In this document: piece by piece, positions 1 through 8,278 of the stretch | Position numbering within the stretch: the first letter of the stretch is position 1 | Layout of the letters: every line of letters begins with the position of its first letter | NCBI RefSeq assembly: GCF_000176015.1 | Contig: NZ_ACYY01000009.1 | Span: 1-64,000 of the forward strand | DNA length: 64,000 bases | Direction: 5' to 3' | Source of the DNA: Rhodobacter ferrooxidans | Lineage (GTDB): Bacteria; Pseudomonadota; Alphaproteobacteria; Rhodobacterales; Rhodobacteraceae | The notes under the pieces: generated by a model | Database searches by the model: none | What the model was told of the DNA's origin: nothing | Seen by the model: only the letters and a program-made list of their open reading frames with translations | Position numbers and translations under genes: made by a program

Positions 1-160
1 ACGGGGTCGCACCGATGTGCCGAAAATCGTGGATTGGTACATGGACGGCAAGATCCAGATCGACCCGATGATCACCCATATCCTGACGCTGGACGACATC
101 AACAAGGGGTTCGACCTGATGCATTCCGGCGAATCCATCCGGTCGGTCGTGGTGTATTGA
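1..160 (+). CDS. frmA: S-(hydroxymethyl)glutathione dehydrogenase / class III alcohol dehydrogenase, C-terminal end (partial)
   Basis: Only the last 52 codons are in the window, read from base 2 and ending in TGA at 158-160. The visible tail (GRTDVPKIVDWYMDGKIQID, then a THILTLDDINKGFDLM-type segment and GESIRSVVVY at the end) matches the C-terminus of zinc-dependent class III alcohol dehydrogenases. These oxidise S-hydroxymethylglutathione to S-formylglutathione with NAD in the cytoplasm. The stop overlaps the start of the S-formylglutathione hydrolase gene by one base (TGATG), so the two consecutive enzymes of the pathway are translationally coupled. The catalytic zinc residues lie outside the window. 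Confidence 0.9.
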   Translation, partial: RGRTDVPKIVDWYMDGKIQIDPMITHILTLDDINKGFDLMHSGESIRSVVVY

Positions 161-990
161 TGCAAATCCTGTCGCAAAGCCAAAGCCACGGCGGCACCCA
201 GACGGTGTTCCGACACCGCTCGGCGGTTTGCGACTGCGAGATGACCTTTGGCGTTTTCCTGCCGCCGCAGGCCAAGGCGCATCCGGTGCCGCTGCTGTGG
301 TATCTTTCCGGGCTGACCTGCACCCACGAGAACGCCATGACCAAGGCCGGGTTGCAGGCACATGCCGCGAGATACGGGCTGGCGCTGGTGTTTCCCGACA
401 CTTCGCCGCGCGGCGCCGGGGTGGCTGACGACGACGCTTATGATCTGGGCCAGGGCGCCGGGTTCTATGTCGATGCGACGCAGGAACCCTGGAGCCGCCA
501 CTACCGGATGTTCGCCTATGTGGTGCACGAATTGCGCGCCCTGCTGGCCGAGGCGCTGCCGCTGAACGGCAGCCACGGCATCACCGGTCATTCGATGGGC
601 GGCCATGGCGCGCTGACCATCGCGCTGCGCAATCCGGCGCTGTTCCGCTCGGTTTCCGCCTTTGCGCCGATCAGCAACCCGACCCGCTCGGACTGGGGTC
701 GGCGGCAGTTCTCGGCCTATCTGGGCGATGACGAGGCGGCCTGGGCCGGGCATGACGCCAGCCTCTTGCTGGCCGCACATGGCTGGCCGGGCGACATTCT
801 GATTGATCAGGGCACCGCCGACCAGTTTCTGGACCAGTTGCGCCCCGAGGTGCTGGCCGGGCTGATCGCCAGCCGCCGCCAGCCCGCCACGCTGCGGCTG
901 CAGGGCGGTTACGACCACAGCTATGCCTTCGTCGCCAGCTTTGGCGAAGACCACGTGCGCTGGCACGCCGAACGGCTGCTGGCGGCATGA
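160..990 (+). CDS. fghA: S-formylglutathione hydrolase
   Basis: 276 residues, the usual length for this esterase-D-like alpha/beta hydrolase. It splits S-formylglutathione into formate and glutathione, completing glutathione-linked formaldehyde oxidation. The nucleophile elbow GHSMGGHG places Ser at about residue 145; the IDQGTADQF segment near residue 215 should hold the catalytic Asp, and GYDHSYAF near 252 the His. The reading frame is open further upstream, but ATG at 160 gives the family N-terminus (MQILSQSQSHGGTQ) and overlaps the stop of the preceding dehydrogenase. The upstream extension is therefore rejected. Confidence 0.95.
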   Translation: MQILSQSQSHGGTQTVFRHRSAVCDCEMTFGVFLPPQAKAHPVPLLWYLSGLTCTHENAMTKAGLQAHAARYGLALVFPDTSPRGAGVADDDAYDLGQGAGFYVDATQEPWSRHYRMFAYVVHELRALLAEALPLNGSHGITGHSMGGHGALTIALRNPALFRSVSAFAPISNPTRSDWGRRQFSAYLGDDEAAWAGHDASLLLAAHGWPGDILIDQGTADQFLDQLRPEVLAGLIASRRQPATLRLQGGYDHSYAFVASFGEDHVRWHAERLLAA

Positions 991-1040
991 CCGCCCCGCC
1001 AGCCCCCGAAAGGAGACCGGATACCGACTGACACCAAGGA

Positions 1041-1091
1041 TTTCGCGCGAAACCGATCCCGGAAAGAAGGAGGCCGCAAGGTCTTTCCGGG
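1041..1091. promoter_or_regulatory. palindrome and hairpin in the xoxF leader
   Basis: The 148-base gap between fghA and xoxF holds two dyads: a perfect 12-base palindrome TTTCGCGCGAAA at 1041-1052, and a 10-bp inverted repeat CCCGGAAAGA (1058-1067) / TCTTTCCGGG (1082-1091) with a 14-base loop. The palindrome has the form of an operator for a dimeric regulator. The hairpin lies about 48 bases before the xoxF start and could be a weak terminator of the fghA transcript or a leader structure; there is no T-run after it. No regulator family can be assigned from the sequence alone. Confidence 0.4.
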
Positions 1092-1138
1092 GCGCAGGGG
1101 GCAGGCCCTGATCGGGGACAATCACATGGGAGGTGACA

Positions 1139-2941
1139 ATGAACAGAATAATTCTGCTGACCACCGCGCTGTCGCTGGGAGGTGCGCTGAGCGTAAGCGC
1201 CAACCCCGCGTTGCAGGCGCTGATCGACGACCCGAACCAATGGGTGATCCAGACCGGCGACTATGCCAACCAGCGCTATTCCGAGCTTGACCAGATCAAC
1301 ACCGGCAACGTCGCGGACCTGCAGGTGGCCTGGACCTTCTCGACCGGGGTGCTGCGCGGCCATGAAGGCTCGCCGCTGGTGGTGGGCGACATCATGTATG
1401 TCCACTCGCCGTTTCCCAACAAGGTCTATGCGCTGGACCTGAACGACAACGGCAAGATCATCTGGCGCTACGAGCCGGTGCAGGATCCGACGGTGATCCC
1501 GGTGATGTGCTGCGACACGGTGAACCGCGGTGTGGCCTATGCCGATGGCAAGATCTTCCTGCACCAGGCCGATACCACGGTGGTGGCGCTGGATGCGCTG
1601 ACCGGCGCCGTGGTCTGGAGCGTCAAGAACGGCGATCCGACCAAGGGCGAGACCAACACCGCCACGGTGATGCCGGTGAAGGACAAGCTGATCGTCGGCA
1701 TCTCGGGTGGCGAGTTCGGGGTGCGCGGGTCGGTGACGGCCTACAACATCGCCGATGGCAGCCTGGCCTGGCGCGGCTATTCGATGGGGCCCGACAGCGA
1801 CACGCTGATCGACCCGGTCAACACCACGCATCTGGGCAAGCCGGTGGGGCCGGATTCCGGCACCAACACCTGGGAGGGCGACCAGTGGAAGATCGGCGGC
1901 GGCACCACCTGGGGCTGGTATTCCTATGACCCGGAGCTGAACCTGATCTACTACGGCTCGGGCAACCCCTCGACCTGGAACCCGTCGCAACGGCCGGGCG
2001 ACAACCGCTGGTCGATGACAATCTGGGCCCGCGATGCCGATACTGGCGTCGCCAAATGGGTCTATCAGATGACCCCGCATGACGAATGGGACTTTGACGG
2101 CGTCAACGAGATGGTGCTGACCGAACAGCAGATCGGCGGAGTGGATCGCAAGCTTCTGACCCATTTCGACCGCAACGGCTTTGGCTATACGCTCGATCGG
2201 GTGACCGGTGAATTGCTGGTGGCGCAGAAATACGACCCGCAGGTCAACTGGGCCAGCGAAGTCGTGATGGACCCGGCCTCGGACCAGTATGGCCGCCCGC
2301 AGGTGGTGGCCGCCTATTCCACCCAGCAGAACGGCGAGGACGTGAACTCGACCGGCATCTGCCCGGCGGCTTTGGGCAGCAAGGACCAGCAACCCTCGGC
2401 CTATTCGCCGAAGACCCAGTTGCACTATGTGCCGACCAACCATGTCTGCATGGACTACGAGCCGTTCCGCGTCAGCTATACCGCCGGGCAGCCCTATGTC
2501 GGGGCCACACTGGCGATGTATCCGGCACCTGACAGCCATGGCGGCATGGGCAACTTCATCGCCTGGGACGCCAAGGAGGGCAAGATCAAGTGGTCGCTGC
2601 CCGAGCAGTTCTCGGTCTGGTCCGGGGCTTTGGCCACGGCGGGCGATGTGGTGTTCTACGGCACGCTGGAAGGCTATCTGAAGGCGGTCGATGCCAATAC
2701 CGGCGCCGAGCTTTACCGCTTCAAGACCCCCTCGGGCATCATCGGCAACGTGATGACCTATGGCCACGGCGGCAAGCAATACGTCGCGGTCTATTCGGGC
2801 GTCGGCGGCTGGGCCGGGATCGGTCTGGCGGCGGGGCTGACCAACCCCAACGACGGTCTGGGGGCGGTGGGCGGCTATGCGGCGCTCAGCGACTATACCG
2901 CGCTTGGCGGCACGCTGACGGTGTTCGCGCTGCCCGATTGA
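1139..2941 (+). CDS. xoxF: lanthanide-dependent PQQ methanol dehydrogenase, XoxF type
   Basis: 600 residues. A signal peptide ([21 protein letters not shown]) sends it to the periplasm, where it oxidises methanol with PQQ. The adjacent cysteines of the redox disulfide are in [10 protein letters not shown]. The segment [11 protein letters not shown] carries the catalytic Asp (about residue 318) and a second Asp two residues later (about 320). That second Asp is the residue that distinguishes lanthanide-binding XoxF from calcium-binding MxaF, which has Ala there. A GTG six bases upstream keeps the frame open, but GGGAGG at 1128-1133 sits five bases before ATG 1139, so I chose the latter. No mxaI-like small subunit follows. 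Cytochrome c and xoxJ genes come next, as is usual for xox operons. Confidence 0.95.
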   Translation: MNRIILLTTALSLGGALSVSANPALQALIDDPNQWVIQTGDYANQRYSELDQINTGNVADLQVAWTFSTGVLRGHEGSPLVVGDIMYVHSPFPNKVYALDLNDNGKIIWRYEPVQDPTVIPVMCCDTVNRGVAYADGKIFLHQADTTVVALDALTGAVVWSVKNGDPTKGETNTATVMPVKDKLIVGISGGEFGVRGSVTAYNIADGSLAWRGYSMGPDSDTLIDPVNTTHLGKPVGPDSGTNTWEGDQWKIGGGTTWGWYSYDPELNLIYYGSGNPSTWNPSQRPGDNRWSMTIWARDADTGVAKWVYQMTPHDEWDFDGVNEMVLTEQQIGGVDRKLLTHFDRNGFGYTLDRVTGELLVAQKYDPQVNWASEVVMDPASDQYGRPQVVAAYSTQQNGEDVNSTGICPAALGSKDQQPSAYSPKTQLHYVPTNHVCMDYEPFRVSYTAGQPYVGATLAMYPAPDSHGGMGNFIAWDAKEGKIKWSLPEQFSVWSGALATAGDVVFYGTLEGYLKAVDANTGAELYRFKTPSGIIGNVMTYGHGGKQYVAVYSGVGGWAGIGLAAGLTNPNDGLGAVGGYAALSDYTALGGTLTVFALPD

Positions 2942-2959
2942 TCTGACCCTGCGCCAAGG

Positions 2960-2992
2960 GGGCTGGCGCGGTTTTCCCTGCCGCGCCAGCCC
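2960..2992 (+). terminator. strong hairpin between xoxF and the cytochrome gene
   Basis: A perfect 12-bp stem, GGGCTGGCGCGG (2960-2971) with CCGCGCCAGCCC (2981-2992) and a 9-base loop, begins 18 bases after the xoxF stop. No T-run follows, so it fits an attenuator or 3-prime mRNA stabiliser that would leave xoxF transcripts in excess over downstream genes better than a full terminator. Confidence 0.6.
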
Positions 2993-3012
2993 GATCCTTC
3001 GACTTCTGAAGC

Positions 3013-3057
3013 CTGCTCAAAGCCCGACTGCTCAAAGCCCGACTGCTCAAAGGACGC
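3013..3057 (+). repeat. tandem 15-bp repeat in the xoxG leader
   Basis: The unit CTGCTCAAAGCCCGA occurs at 3013-3027 and 3028-3042, both exact. A third copy from 3043 diverges after CTGCTCAAAG to read GACGC. The change in the third copy produces AAAGGA (3049-3054), the ribosome binding site of the cytochrome gene. Confidence 0.85.
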
Positions 3058-3060
3058 ATG

Positions 3061-3642
3061 ATGACCAAAGGAACGCTCTGCGCGGCGCTGGCGGTGATTG
3101 CCGCAACGACCCTGACCGATGGCGGGGCTTTGGCTCAGACCGCCCCCGACCCGAACGCTGTTGCCACACCCGACGCGACCCCCGCTGCTGCGGCGGCCGC
3201 CGACAACCTGACCGCCGTCACCTTCGAGGGCGGCCGCTATCTGACCGCCGATGGCGTGCCCACCTTCAAGATCGCCGCCGATGGCACGATGGACTGGGCC
3301 ACCTATTCCGGCTTTCGCCGCTATCATTCCGAATGTCACGTCTGCCACGGCCCCGAGGGCGAAGGCTCGGCCTATGCGCCGGCCATCAAGAATTCGGCGG
3401 TGCGGCTGAGTTATTACGACTTCATCGCCGTGGTGGCCAATGGCCGCACCGTGGTGAACGCGGCGCAGAACCAGGTGATGCCGACCTTCGGCACCAACCC
3501 GAACGTGATGTGCTATCTGGACGACATCTACACCTATCTCAAGGCCCGCGGCTCCGAGGCGCTGCCGCGCGGGCGCCCGTCGAAAAAGGAACCCAAGCCC
3601 GATGCAATCCGCGATGCCGAAGCGGCCTGCCTTGGGCTGTAA
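3061..3642 (+). CDS. xoxG: XoxG-like c-type cytochrome, electron acceptor of XoxF
   Basis: About 193 residues: a signal peptide ending near GGALAQT, a Pro/Ala-rich linker, then one cytochrome c domain with the haem site CHVCH (first Cys about residue 92). A Met in NQVMPTFG is the likely sixth ligand. It fits the methanol-metabolism-related cytochromes that take electrons from XoxF in the periplasm. Two ATGs are adjacent (3058, 3061); AAAGGA at 3049-3054 is better spaced for 3061. The 3-prime end overlaps the start of the next gene by up to 41 bases. It lies downstream of a hairpin and of a tandem repeat that forms its ribosome binding site. Confidence 0.88.
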   Translation: MTKGTLCAALAVIAATTLTDGGALAQTAPDPNAVATPDATPAAAAAADNLTAVTFEGGRYLTADGVPTFKIAADGTMDWATYSGFRRYHSECHVCHGPEGEGSAYAPAIKNSAVRLSYYDFIAVVANGRTVVNAAQNQVMPTFGTNPNVMCYLDDIYTYLKARGSEALPRGRPSKKEPKPDAIRDAEAACLGL

Positions 3643-4462
3643 TGCCGCCCGGCTGGCGTTGGCGCTGCTGCTGGCCTGCGGCACGCCCGGTCTGGCGCAG
3701 ACCTCGGATCTGGTGGCGAAAACCGAATTCCGGGTCTGTGCCGATCCGGCCAACCTGCCACTGTCCAGCACCGATGGCAGCGGGTTCGAGAACCACATCG
3801 CTGATCTCTTCGCCGCCGAGCTGGGCTTGCCGCTGCACTACACCTGGTTTCCGATGGCCACCGGTTTCATCCGCCGCACCTTGCAGGCCAACGAATGTGA
3901 CGTGGTGATCGGCTATGCGCAGGGCGACGAGATGGTGCTGAACACCAACCATTATTACACCTCGGCCTATGTGCTGATCGTGGCGGCTGCGGGGCCGCTT
4001 GCGGGGGTGACCTCGCTGGCCGATCCGGTGTTGCAAGGGCAGCGGCTGGGGGTAGTGGCCGGAACGCCGCCCGCCTCGCATCTGGCGCGGTTGGGGCTGA
4101 TGCCACTGGCCAAGGGCTATGAGTTGATGGTGGACCGCCGCTACCAGTCGCCGGCCGAGGACATGCTGGCCGATCTGGAGGCAGGGACGATCGACGCCGC
4201 CATCCTGTGGGGGCCGATCGGCGGGCCGCTGGTGGCGCAGGCGCATCCGGGTCTGAAAATCACGCCGCTGCTGGCCGAAACCGCGCCGCCCAAGCTTTTC
4301 TACCGCATCACCATGGGGGTGCGGCAGGGCGAAAAGGTCTGGGAGCGCAAGCTGAATTCACTGATCCGGCGCAATCAGGGCAAGATCAACAGCATTCTGG
4401 CCGAGGCGGGGGTGCCGCTGATCAACGACATGGGCACCGGACCGCTGGCGGTGGCACCATGA
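3602..4462 (+). CDS. xoxJ: XoxJ-like periplasmic binding protein
   Basis: 286 residues from the first ATG; ATG 3614 is an alternative, giving a cleaner signal peptide ending at GLAQT. The mature protein is a family-3-type solute-binding fold beginning FRVCADPANLPLSS. It matches the quinoprotein-dehydrogenase-associated putative substrate-binding proteins found next to xoxF. XoxJ is thought to help activate the dehydrogenase rather than feed a transporter, and no permease is adjacent. It overlaps the end of the cytochrome gene, and its TGA overlaps the next ATG (ATGA at 4459-4462), so the xox genes form one translationally coupled unit. Confidence 0.88.
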   Translation: MQSAMPKRPALGCNAARLALALLLACGTPGLAQTSDLVAKTEFRVCADPANLPLSSTDGSGFENHIADLFAAELGLPLHYTWFPMATGFIRRTLQANECDVVIGYAQGDEMVLNTNHYYTSAYVLIVAAAGPLAGVTSLADPVLQGQRLGVVAGTPPASHLARLGLMPLAKGYELMVDRRYQSPAEDMLADLEAGTIDAAILWGPIGGPLVAQAHPGLKITPLLAETAPPKLFYRITMGVRQGEKVWERKLNSLIRRNQGKINSILAEAGVPLINDMGTGPLAVAP

Positions 4463-4995
4463 TCCGCGTGGCCGTGCTGTGCCTGTGCCTTGCCCCTGTG
4501 ATGGCGCTGGCGCAGGAAGACCCCGCCGCCTACCGGCAGGACAATTACCGCGCCCCGGTGCCGGATACCCTGGAAGGCGGCACGGTGATCTCGACCGAGG
4601 CCGCCTTTGCGCTGTGGAAAACCGACCGCGTGGCCTTCATCGACGCGCTGCCGCGGGCACCCAAGCCCGCCGACCTGCCCGAAGGCACGATCTGGCACGA
4701 GGCGCCGCGCGTCTCGATCCCCGGGGCGCTGTGGCTGGCCAATGTGGGCTACGGCCAGTTGGCGCCGGTGATGCATGACTATTTCCGCGCCGGGCTGGCC
4801 AAGGCCAGCGGCAATGACCCCGATCATCCGCTGGTGTTCTTCTGCCTCTCTGAGTGCTGGATGTCGTGGAACGCCGCCAAACGGGCGCAGGGTTACGGCT
4901 ATACCCATGTGTTCTGGTATCCGCAGGGCAGCGACGGCTGGCTGGCACAGGGCTATCCGAGCGCGGAATTGCAGCCGGAGCCGGGCGGGCAATAG
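4459..4995 (+). CDS. PQQ-dependent catabolism-associated CXXCW protein, rhodanese-like
   Basis: 178 residues with a signal peptide (MIRVAVLCLCLAPVMALAQ). The rhodanese-like fold ends in FFCLSECWMSWNAAKRA, which contains the CXXCW motif of a family known almost only from PQQ alcohol dehydrogenase loci. The motif resembles a thiol-redox site, so a role in disulfide or haem handling for XoxF or the cytochrome is plausible but unproven. The frame is open far upstream; ATG 4459 is chosen for the signal peptide and the ATGA overlap with xoxJ. It is the last gene of the rightward xox run and meets the next gene tail to tail. Confidence 0.88.
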   Translation: MIRVAVLCLCLAPVMALAQEDPAAYRQDNYRAPVPDTLEGGTVISTEAAFALWKTDRVAFIDALPRAPKPADLPEGTIWHEAPRVSIPGALWLANVGYGQLAPVMHDYFRAGLAKASGNDPDHPLVFFCLSECWMSWNAAKRAQGYGYTHVFWYPQGSDGWLAQGYPSAELQPEPGGQ

Positions 4996-4998
4996 CGG

Positions 4999-5943
4999 CT
5001 AATCCGCCACGAACGTCCCGAAGGCGCGCGGGCCGTCGCCGGTGGCCACCTCGCCCAGCAGCGTCAGGCTTTGCGCGTCGATCACCGACAGGCTGTTGGA
5101 AAACCAGTTGGCCACCACGATGCGGCGGCCATCGGCGGTGGCGTCGATGCCTTCGGGATACTCGCCCACCGCCACCTCGGCCAGCACCGCCAAAGTCGCC
5201 AGATCGAACACCGTCACGCTGTCGGCATACTGGTTGGTGACAAAGCCGCGCCCGGCGGCGAAGGCCAGCCCGTAGGGTCGCTTGCCGGTGGCGACATGGC
5301 CCAGCACCGTGCCGGAGGCCGGATCGACCACGCTGACGGAATCGCTGCCGACATCGGCGGAAAACACCCGCCCGTCCGGCGCGAAGGCCACCCCGAACGG
5401 CCGCTGGCCAACCTTGACGCTGTGCCGCAGCGCCAGGGTTTCGGCATCAAAGATCGAAAGCTGGTCGGCATCGCGGTCCGCCGTCACCAGCCAGCGCCCG
5501 TCCGGCGACAGCGCCAGCCCCGCAGGCGCGCTGCCGGTGGCCAGTTCGCGCTGCACCGCCAGATCGGCGGCACCGATCACCCAGACCCGGGCGTTGAACC
5601 AGTCGGAGACGAACACCCGGCCCCGAGCGGCATCGACCGCCACCCCCATCGGCCCGCCGTCCAGCACCAGTTCGGCCTGCACCGCGCCATCGGTCAAGGC
5701 ATGCCGGCGCAGGGTCTTGGATTCGGGGCTGACGGTGAATACCACGTCCCGCCCCAGCGCCACCCCGGCAGGATTTCCCGGCACCGGCACCCGCGCCACC
5801 TCGGTCATCGCTGAAAGGTCGATCACGCTCAGATCGCTGCTGGACTGGTTGGTGACATAGGCCACCTGCCCCGCTGCCGGATCAGCCAGCGCCAGCAGCA
5901 GGGCGGCGGCAAGCCTACTGGCCAAACCGCGCCACCAGCGCAT
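4999..5943 (-). CDS. exported YVTN-type beta-propeller protein, PQQ-associated
   Basis: 314 residues with a short signal peptide ending around AAGQVAYVTNQ. The rest is a run of about seven repeats of the YVTN/NHL type (VAYVTNQSSSDLSVIDL, RVFVSDWFNARVWVI, GFVTNQYADSVTVFDL, IVVANWFSNSLSVID), giving a periplasmic beta-propeller. It belongs to the propellers found beside PQQ alcohol dehydrogenase genes and ABC transporters. Function unknown; a scaffold or metal/cofactor carrier is possible. Its start overlaps the end of the MxaD-like gene by 29 bases. A second, related propeller lies at 8279-9247. Confidence 0.85.
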   Translation of the reverse strand: MRWWRGLASRLAAALLLALADPAAGQVAYVTNQSSSDLSVIDLSAMTEVARVPVPGNPAGVALGRDVVFTVSPESKTLRRHALTDGAVQAELVLDGGPMGVAVDAARGRVFVSDWFNARVWVIGAADLAVQRELATGSAPAGLALSPDGRWLVTADRDADQLSIFDAETLALRHSVKVGQRPFGVAFAPDGRVFSADVGSDSVSVVDPASGTVLGHVATGKRPYGLAFAAGRGFVTNQYADSVTVFDLATLAVLAEVAVGEYPEGIDATADGRRIVVANWFSNSLSVIDAQSLTLLGEVATGDGPRAFGTFVAD

Positions 5944-6460
5944 CCAAGCCCGCCTGATACACCCCGTTCACCGCCGCAATCGCCGCGGCATCGTTCAGGT
6001 TTTCCGGCGGGTCATTGTTGGGATAGCCGCGATAGAACGCGCCTTTCCACTCGATATGGGTGCCGCCCGCCGCCGTTGGCGTCAGCGTCAGATGCGAGGA
6101 ATAATTGGTGACCGGCAGCACCGCCACATCGACCGCCTCGATCATGTAGGAATAGCTCATCTTCTCGGCGCTGTATTTGGTCAGCACTTCTGCGATCGTC
6201 GGGCCATCGGCGGCACCCAGCGTCAACAGCCGCTTGGCATCGACCGCGTTGCCGCCCTCGCCGGTGGTGGAAAATACCAGCGGATGCCAGCTCATGTCGT
6301 GGAAATTGCCGATCACCGCCCAGACCTCGGCCGGCGGGGCCGCGACATCCACCGACAGCACGGTTTTCTGCCGGGTCGGGCCATGCGCCAAGGCCAGCGA
6401 CGGCAGCACCGCCAGAACGATCAGCATCAAATATCGCCATATGCGCATCTTGGCCCTCAT
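5915..6460 (-). CDS. MxaD-like SRPBCC-fold periplasmic protein
   Basis: 181 residues from ATG 6460, which overlaps the stop of the upstream gene (ATGA). After a signal peptide (about residues 1-25, ending ALAHG) comes an SRPBCC/polyketide-cyclase fold: VDVAAPPAEVWAVIGNFHDM, then WHPLVFSTTGEG, and a C-terminal helix. Such proteins sit in mxa and xox loci; MxaD is reported to help methanol dehydrogenase pass electrons to its cytochrome. The same role with XoxF is an inference from family and location. A longer frame with 16 extra residues exists but has no signal peptide at its start. Confidence 0.82.
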   Translation of the reverse strand: MRAKMRIWRYLMLIVLAVLPSLALAHGPTRQKTVLSVDVAAPPAEVWAVIGNFHDMSWHPLVFSTTGEGGNAVDAKRLLTLGAADGPTIAEVLTKYSAEKMSYSYMIEAVDVAVLPVTNYSSHLTLTPTAAGGTHIEWKGAFYRGYPNNDPPENLNDAAAIAAVNGVYQAGLDALVARFGQ

Positions 6461-6963
6461 GGTTTGAAGAAGTGGTTTTTCAGGATGTAGCGGATGCCGC
6501 GCAGCCAACTGTCGTCGGTGTTGGAGCGGATATCGACCGACATGCCGCGCAGCATGGTGCCGCTGTCCACGTCGCGCAGCACCAGATTCATCGCCAGGAT
6601 CAGGTTCGACACCTTCTGCACCTCGCCCACCAGCACATAGTCGGCCCCCAGCTTTGCCGCCATCCGCCGCTCGCAGCCATAGCAGTCGGCGGGGTTGGCG
6701 GTGGCGGCCAGTTCGGCGGCCAGCGCATCGGTGGGCAGCAGCACGAACCCTTCCTGCAAAAAGCGCTGGCGCACGGCGTTTTCCAGCAGCGGGATACGGG
6801 CGGTCTCGTCGGCGCGGACGCCGTTATAGGCGCCCTCGGTCGAGGTATCGAGGAAGGTGATGCCCAGGAATGCCACCTTGGCACCCGGTGCCAGGGGATC
6901 GTCCAGTGCGGCGAAAGCCAGCGCCGGCCACAGGGCCAATAGCAGGATCAGGATGCGTGCCAT
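6457..6963 (-). CDS. DUF3280/DUF2380-like exported protein
   Basis: 168 residues from ATG 6963, which begins a clear signal peptide (MARILILLLALWPALAFAA). The mature part starts LDDPLAPGAKVAFLGITFLD, has a CYGC pair near the middle, and a region VLVGEVQKVSNLILAMNLVLRDV typical of the DUF2380/3280 family found in PQQ/methanol loci. Function unknown. It heads a leftward run of three exported proteins, with a 120-base divergent promoter region separating it from the rightward substrate-binding gene. Confidence 0.8.
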   Translation of the reverse strand: MARILILLLALWPALAFAALDDPLAPGAKVAFLGITFLDTSTEGAYNGVRADETARIPLLENAVRQRFLQEGFVLLPTDALAAELAATANPADCYGCERRMAAKLGADYVLVGEVQKVSNLILAMNLVLRDVDSGTMLRGMSVDIRSNTDDSWLRGIRYILKNHFFKP

Positions 6964-7077
6964 GGCCGGAAGTGTAACGGCGCGCCGGGGGGCGACAATG
7001 CTACATAAGTATCGGTTCCGCGGCGCGGATTTCGCGGCCACCATGCTGGTTCAAGCGGATGGAAACAGCCAGCAGGA

Positions 7078-8274
7078 ATGCCGTCGATGCCCGGTTTGCG
7101 TGCCTTCATAGCCGTGGTTCTGGCCGCCCTTTTCGCCGCCGGTCCGGCGTTGGCGCTGGAGGTGAAGGTGGGCCTGCTGCAGATCGAAAGCGCGGCACCC
7201 CTGCCGCTGTCGCGGCTGGACCTGCCGCCCGCCGATCTGGGGCTGGCCGGGGCGGCGCTTGGCCAGCAGGACAACCAGACCACCGGCGGCTTTCTTGGCA
7301 TCGACTACAGCCTGCAAACCGCCAGCGTGCCGCCCGATCAGGCGCAGGCGGCGTTCGACGCGCTGCGGGCCGAAGGCATCGGCATCGTCGTGCTGATGGC
7401 CGATGCCGCCACCCTGACCACACTGGCCGACAGTGCCGGGCCGCAAGTGCTGCTGCTGAACGCCACCGCCCGCGACGAGGCGCTGCGCAACGCCGATTGC
7501 CGCGCCAATGTGCTGCACGTCGCCCCCAGCCGTGCCATGCTGACCGATGCGCTGGTGCAGTTCCTGATGTGGAAGCAGTGGCCGAAACTGCTGCTGATCC
7601 ACGGCTCGCACCCCGAGGATGTGGCGCTGGCCGAGGCCTACCGCGCCTCGGCGGCGAAGTTCGGCGCCAGCATCGTCGAGGAACGCGAATTTGCCGATAC
7701 CGGCGGCGCGCGGCAGGCCGATACCGGCATTGCCCTGGTGCAGCGCCAGATCCCGGTGTTCACCCAGCGCGCTGCGGCGCATGACGTGGTGCTGGCCGCC
7801 GACGAGGCCGAGGTGTTTGCCGCCTACCTGCCGTATCACACCTGGGATGCGCGGCCGGTCGTTGGCTCGGCGGGGTTGCGCCCCGTCACCTGGGATGCGG
7901 CGCTGGAGGCCTGGGGGGCGGCGCAGTTTCAGGAACGCTTCGAAAAGCTGGCAGGCCGGTCGATGCGCGAGGCAGATTATCAGGTCTGGCTGGCGCTGCG
8001 GGTGATCGGCGAGGCGGTGACCCGCAGCCAAAGCGCCGACCCCGCCACCCTGCGCGCCTATGCCCTTTCGGACGGCTTTGAACTGGCCGCCTTCAAGGGG
8101 CAGAAGCTGACCTTCCGGCCCTGGAACGGCCAGTTGCGCCAGCCGATCCTGCTGTCGGACGGGCGGATGACGGTCTCGGTGTCGCCGCAGGACGGCTATC
8201 TGCATCAGGTGTCGCCGCTGGACACGCTGGGCACCGATGCGCCCGAAACCACCTGCACCGCGTTTGGAGGCTGA
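7078..8274 (+). CDS. PQQ-associated ABC transporter substrate-binding protein (LutA-like)
   Basis: 398 residues; ATG 7087 is the likelier start because AGGA at 7074-7077 is nine bases ahead of it. A signal peptide (ending AGPALALEVK) precedes a branched-chain-amino-acid-receptor-type bilobal fold. The family is the one seen with PQQ alcohol dehydrogenases, and similar proteins belong to lanthanide-uptake (lut) clusters of methylotrophs. The ligand is not known from sequence. It opens a rightward run that contains a beta-propeller and two ABC modules. The ABC-2 permease and ATPase at 11713-13223 are of the type usually paired with it. Confidence 0.82.
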   Translation: MPSMPGLRAFIAVVLAALFAAGPALALEVKVGLLQIESAAPLPLSRLDLPPADLGLAGAALGQQDNQTTGGFLGIDYSLQTASVPPDQAQAAFDALRAEGIGIVVLMADAATLTTLADSAGPQVLLLNATARDEALRNADCRANVLHVAPSRAMLTDALVQFLMWKQWPKLLLIHGSHPEDVALAEAYRASAAKFGASIVEEREFADTGGARQADTGIALVQRQIPVFTQRAAAHDVVLAADEAEVFAAYLPYHTWDARPVVGSAGLRPVTWDAALEAWGAAQFQERFEKLAGRSMREADYQVWLALRVIGEAVTRSQSADPATLRAYALSDGFELAAFKGQKLTFRPWNGQLRQPILLSDGRMTVSVSPQDGYLHQVSPLDTLGTDAPETTCTAFGG

Positions 8275-8278
8275 CCGC

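Noticed and set aside
34-159. A 42-residue N-terminal extension of S-formylglutathione hydrolase
   Set aside because: It overlaps the dehydrogenase coding sequence in another frame and does not resemble the family; ATG 160 gives the standard N-terminus.
671-2779. A 702-codon minus-strand open frame over xoxF
   Set aside because: Antisense shadow of a certain methanol dehydrogenase gene, low-complexity composition.
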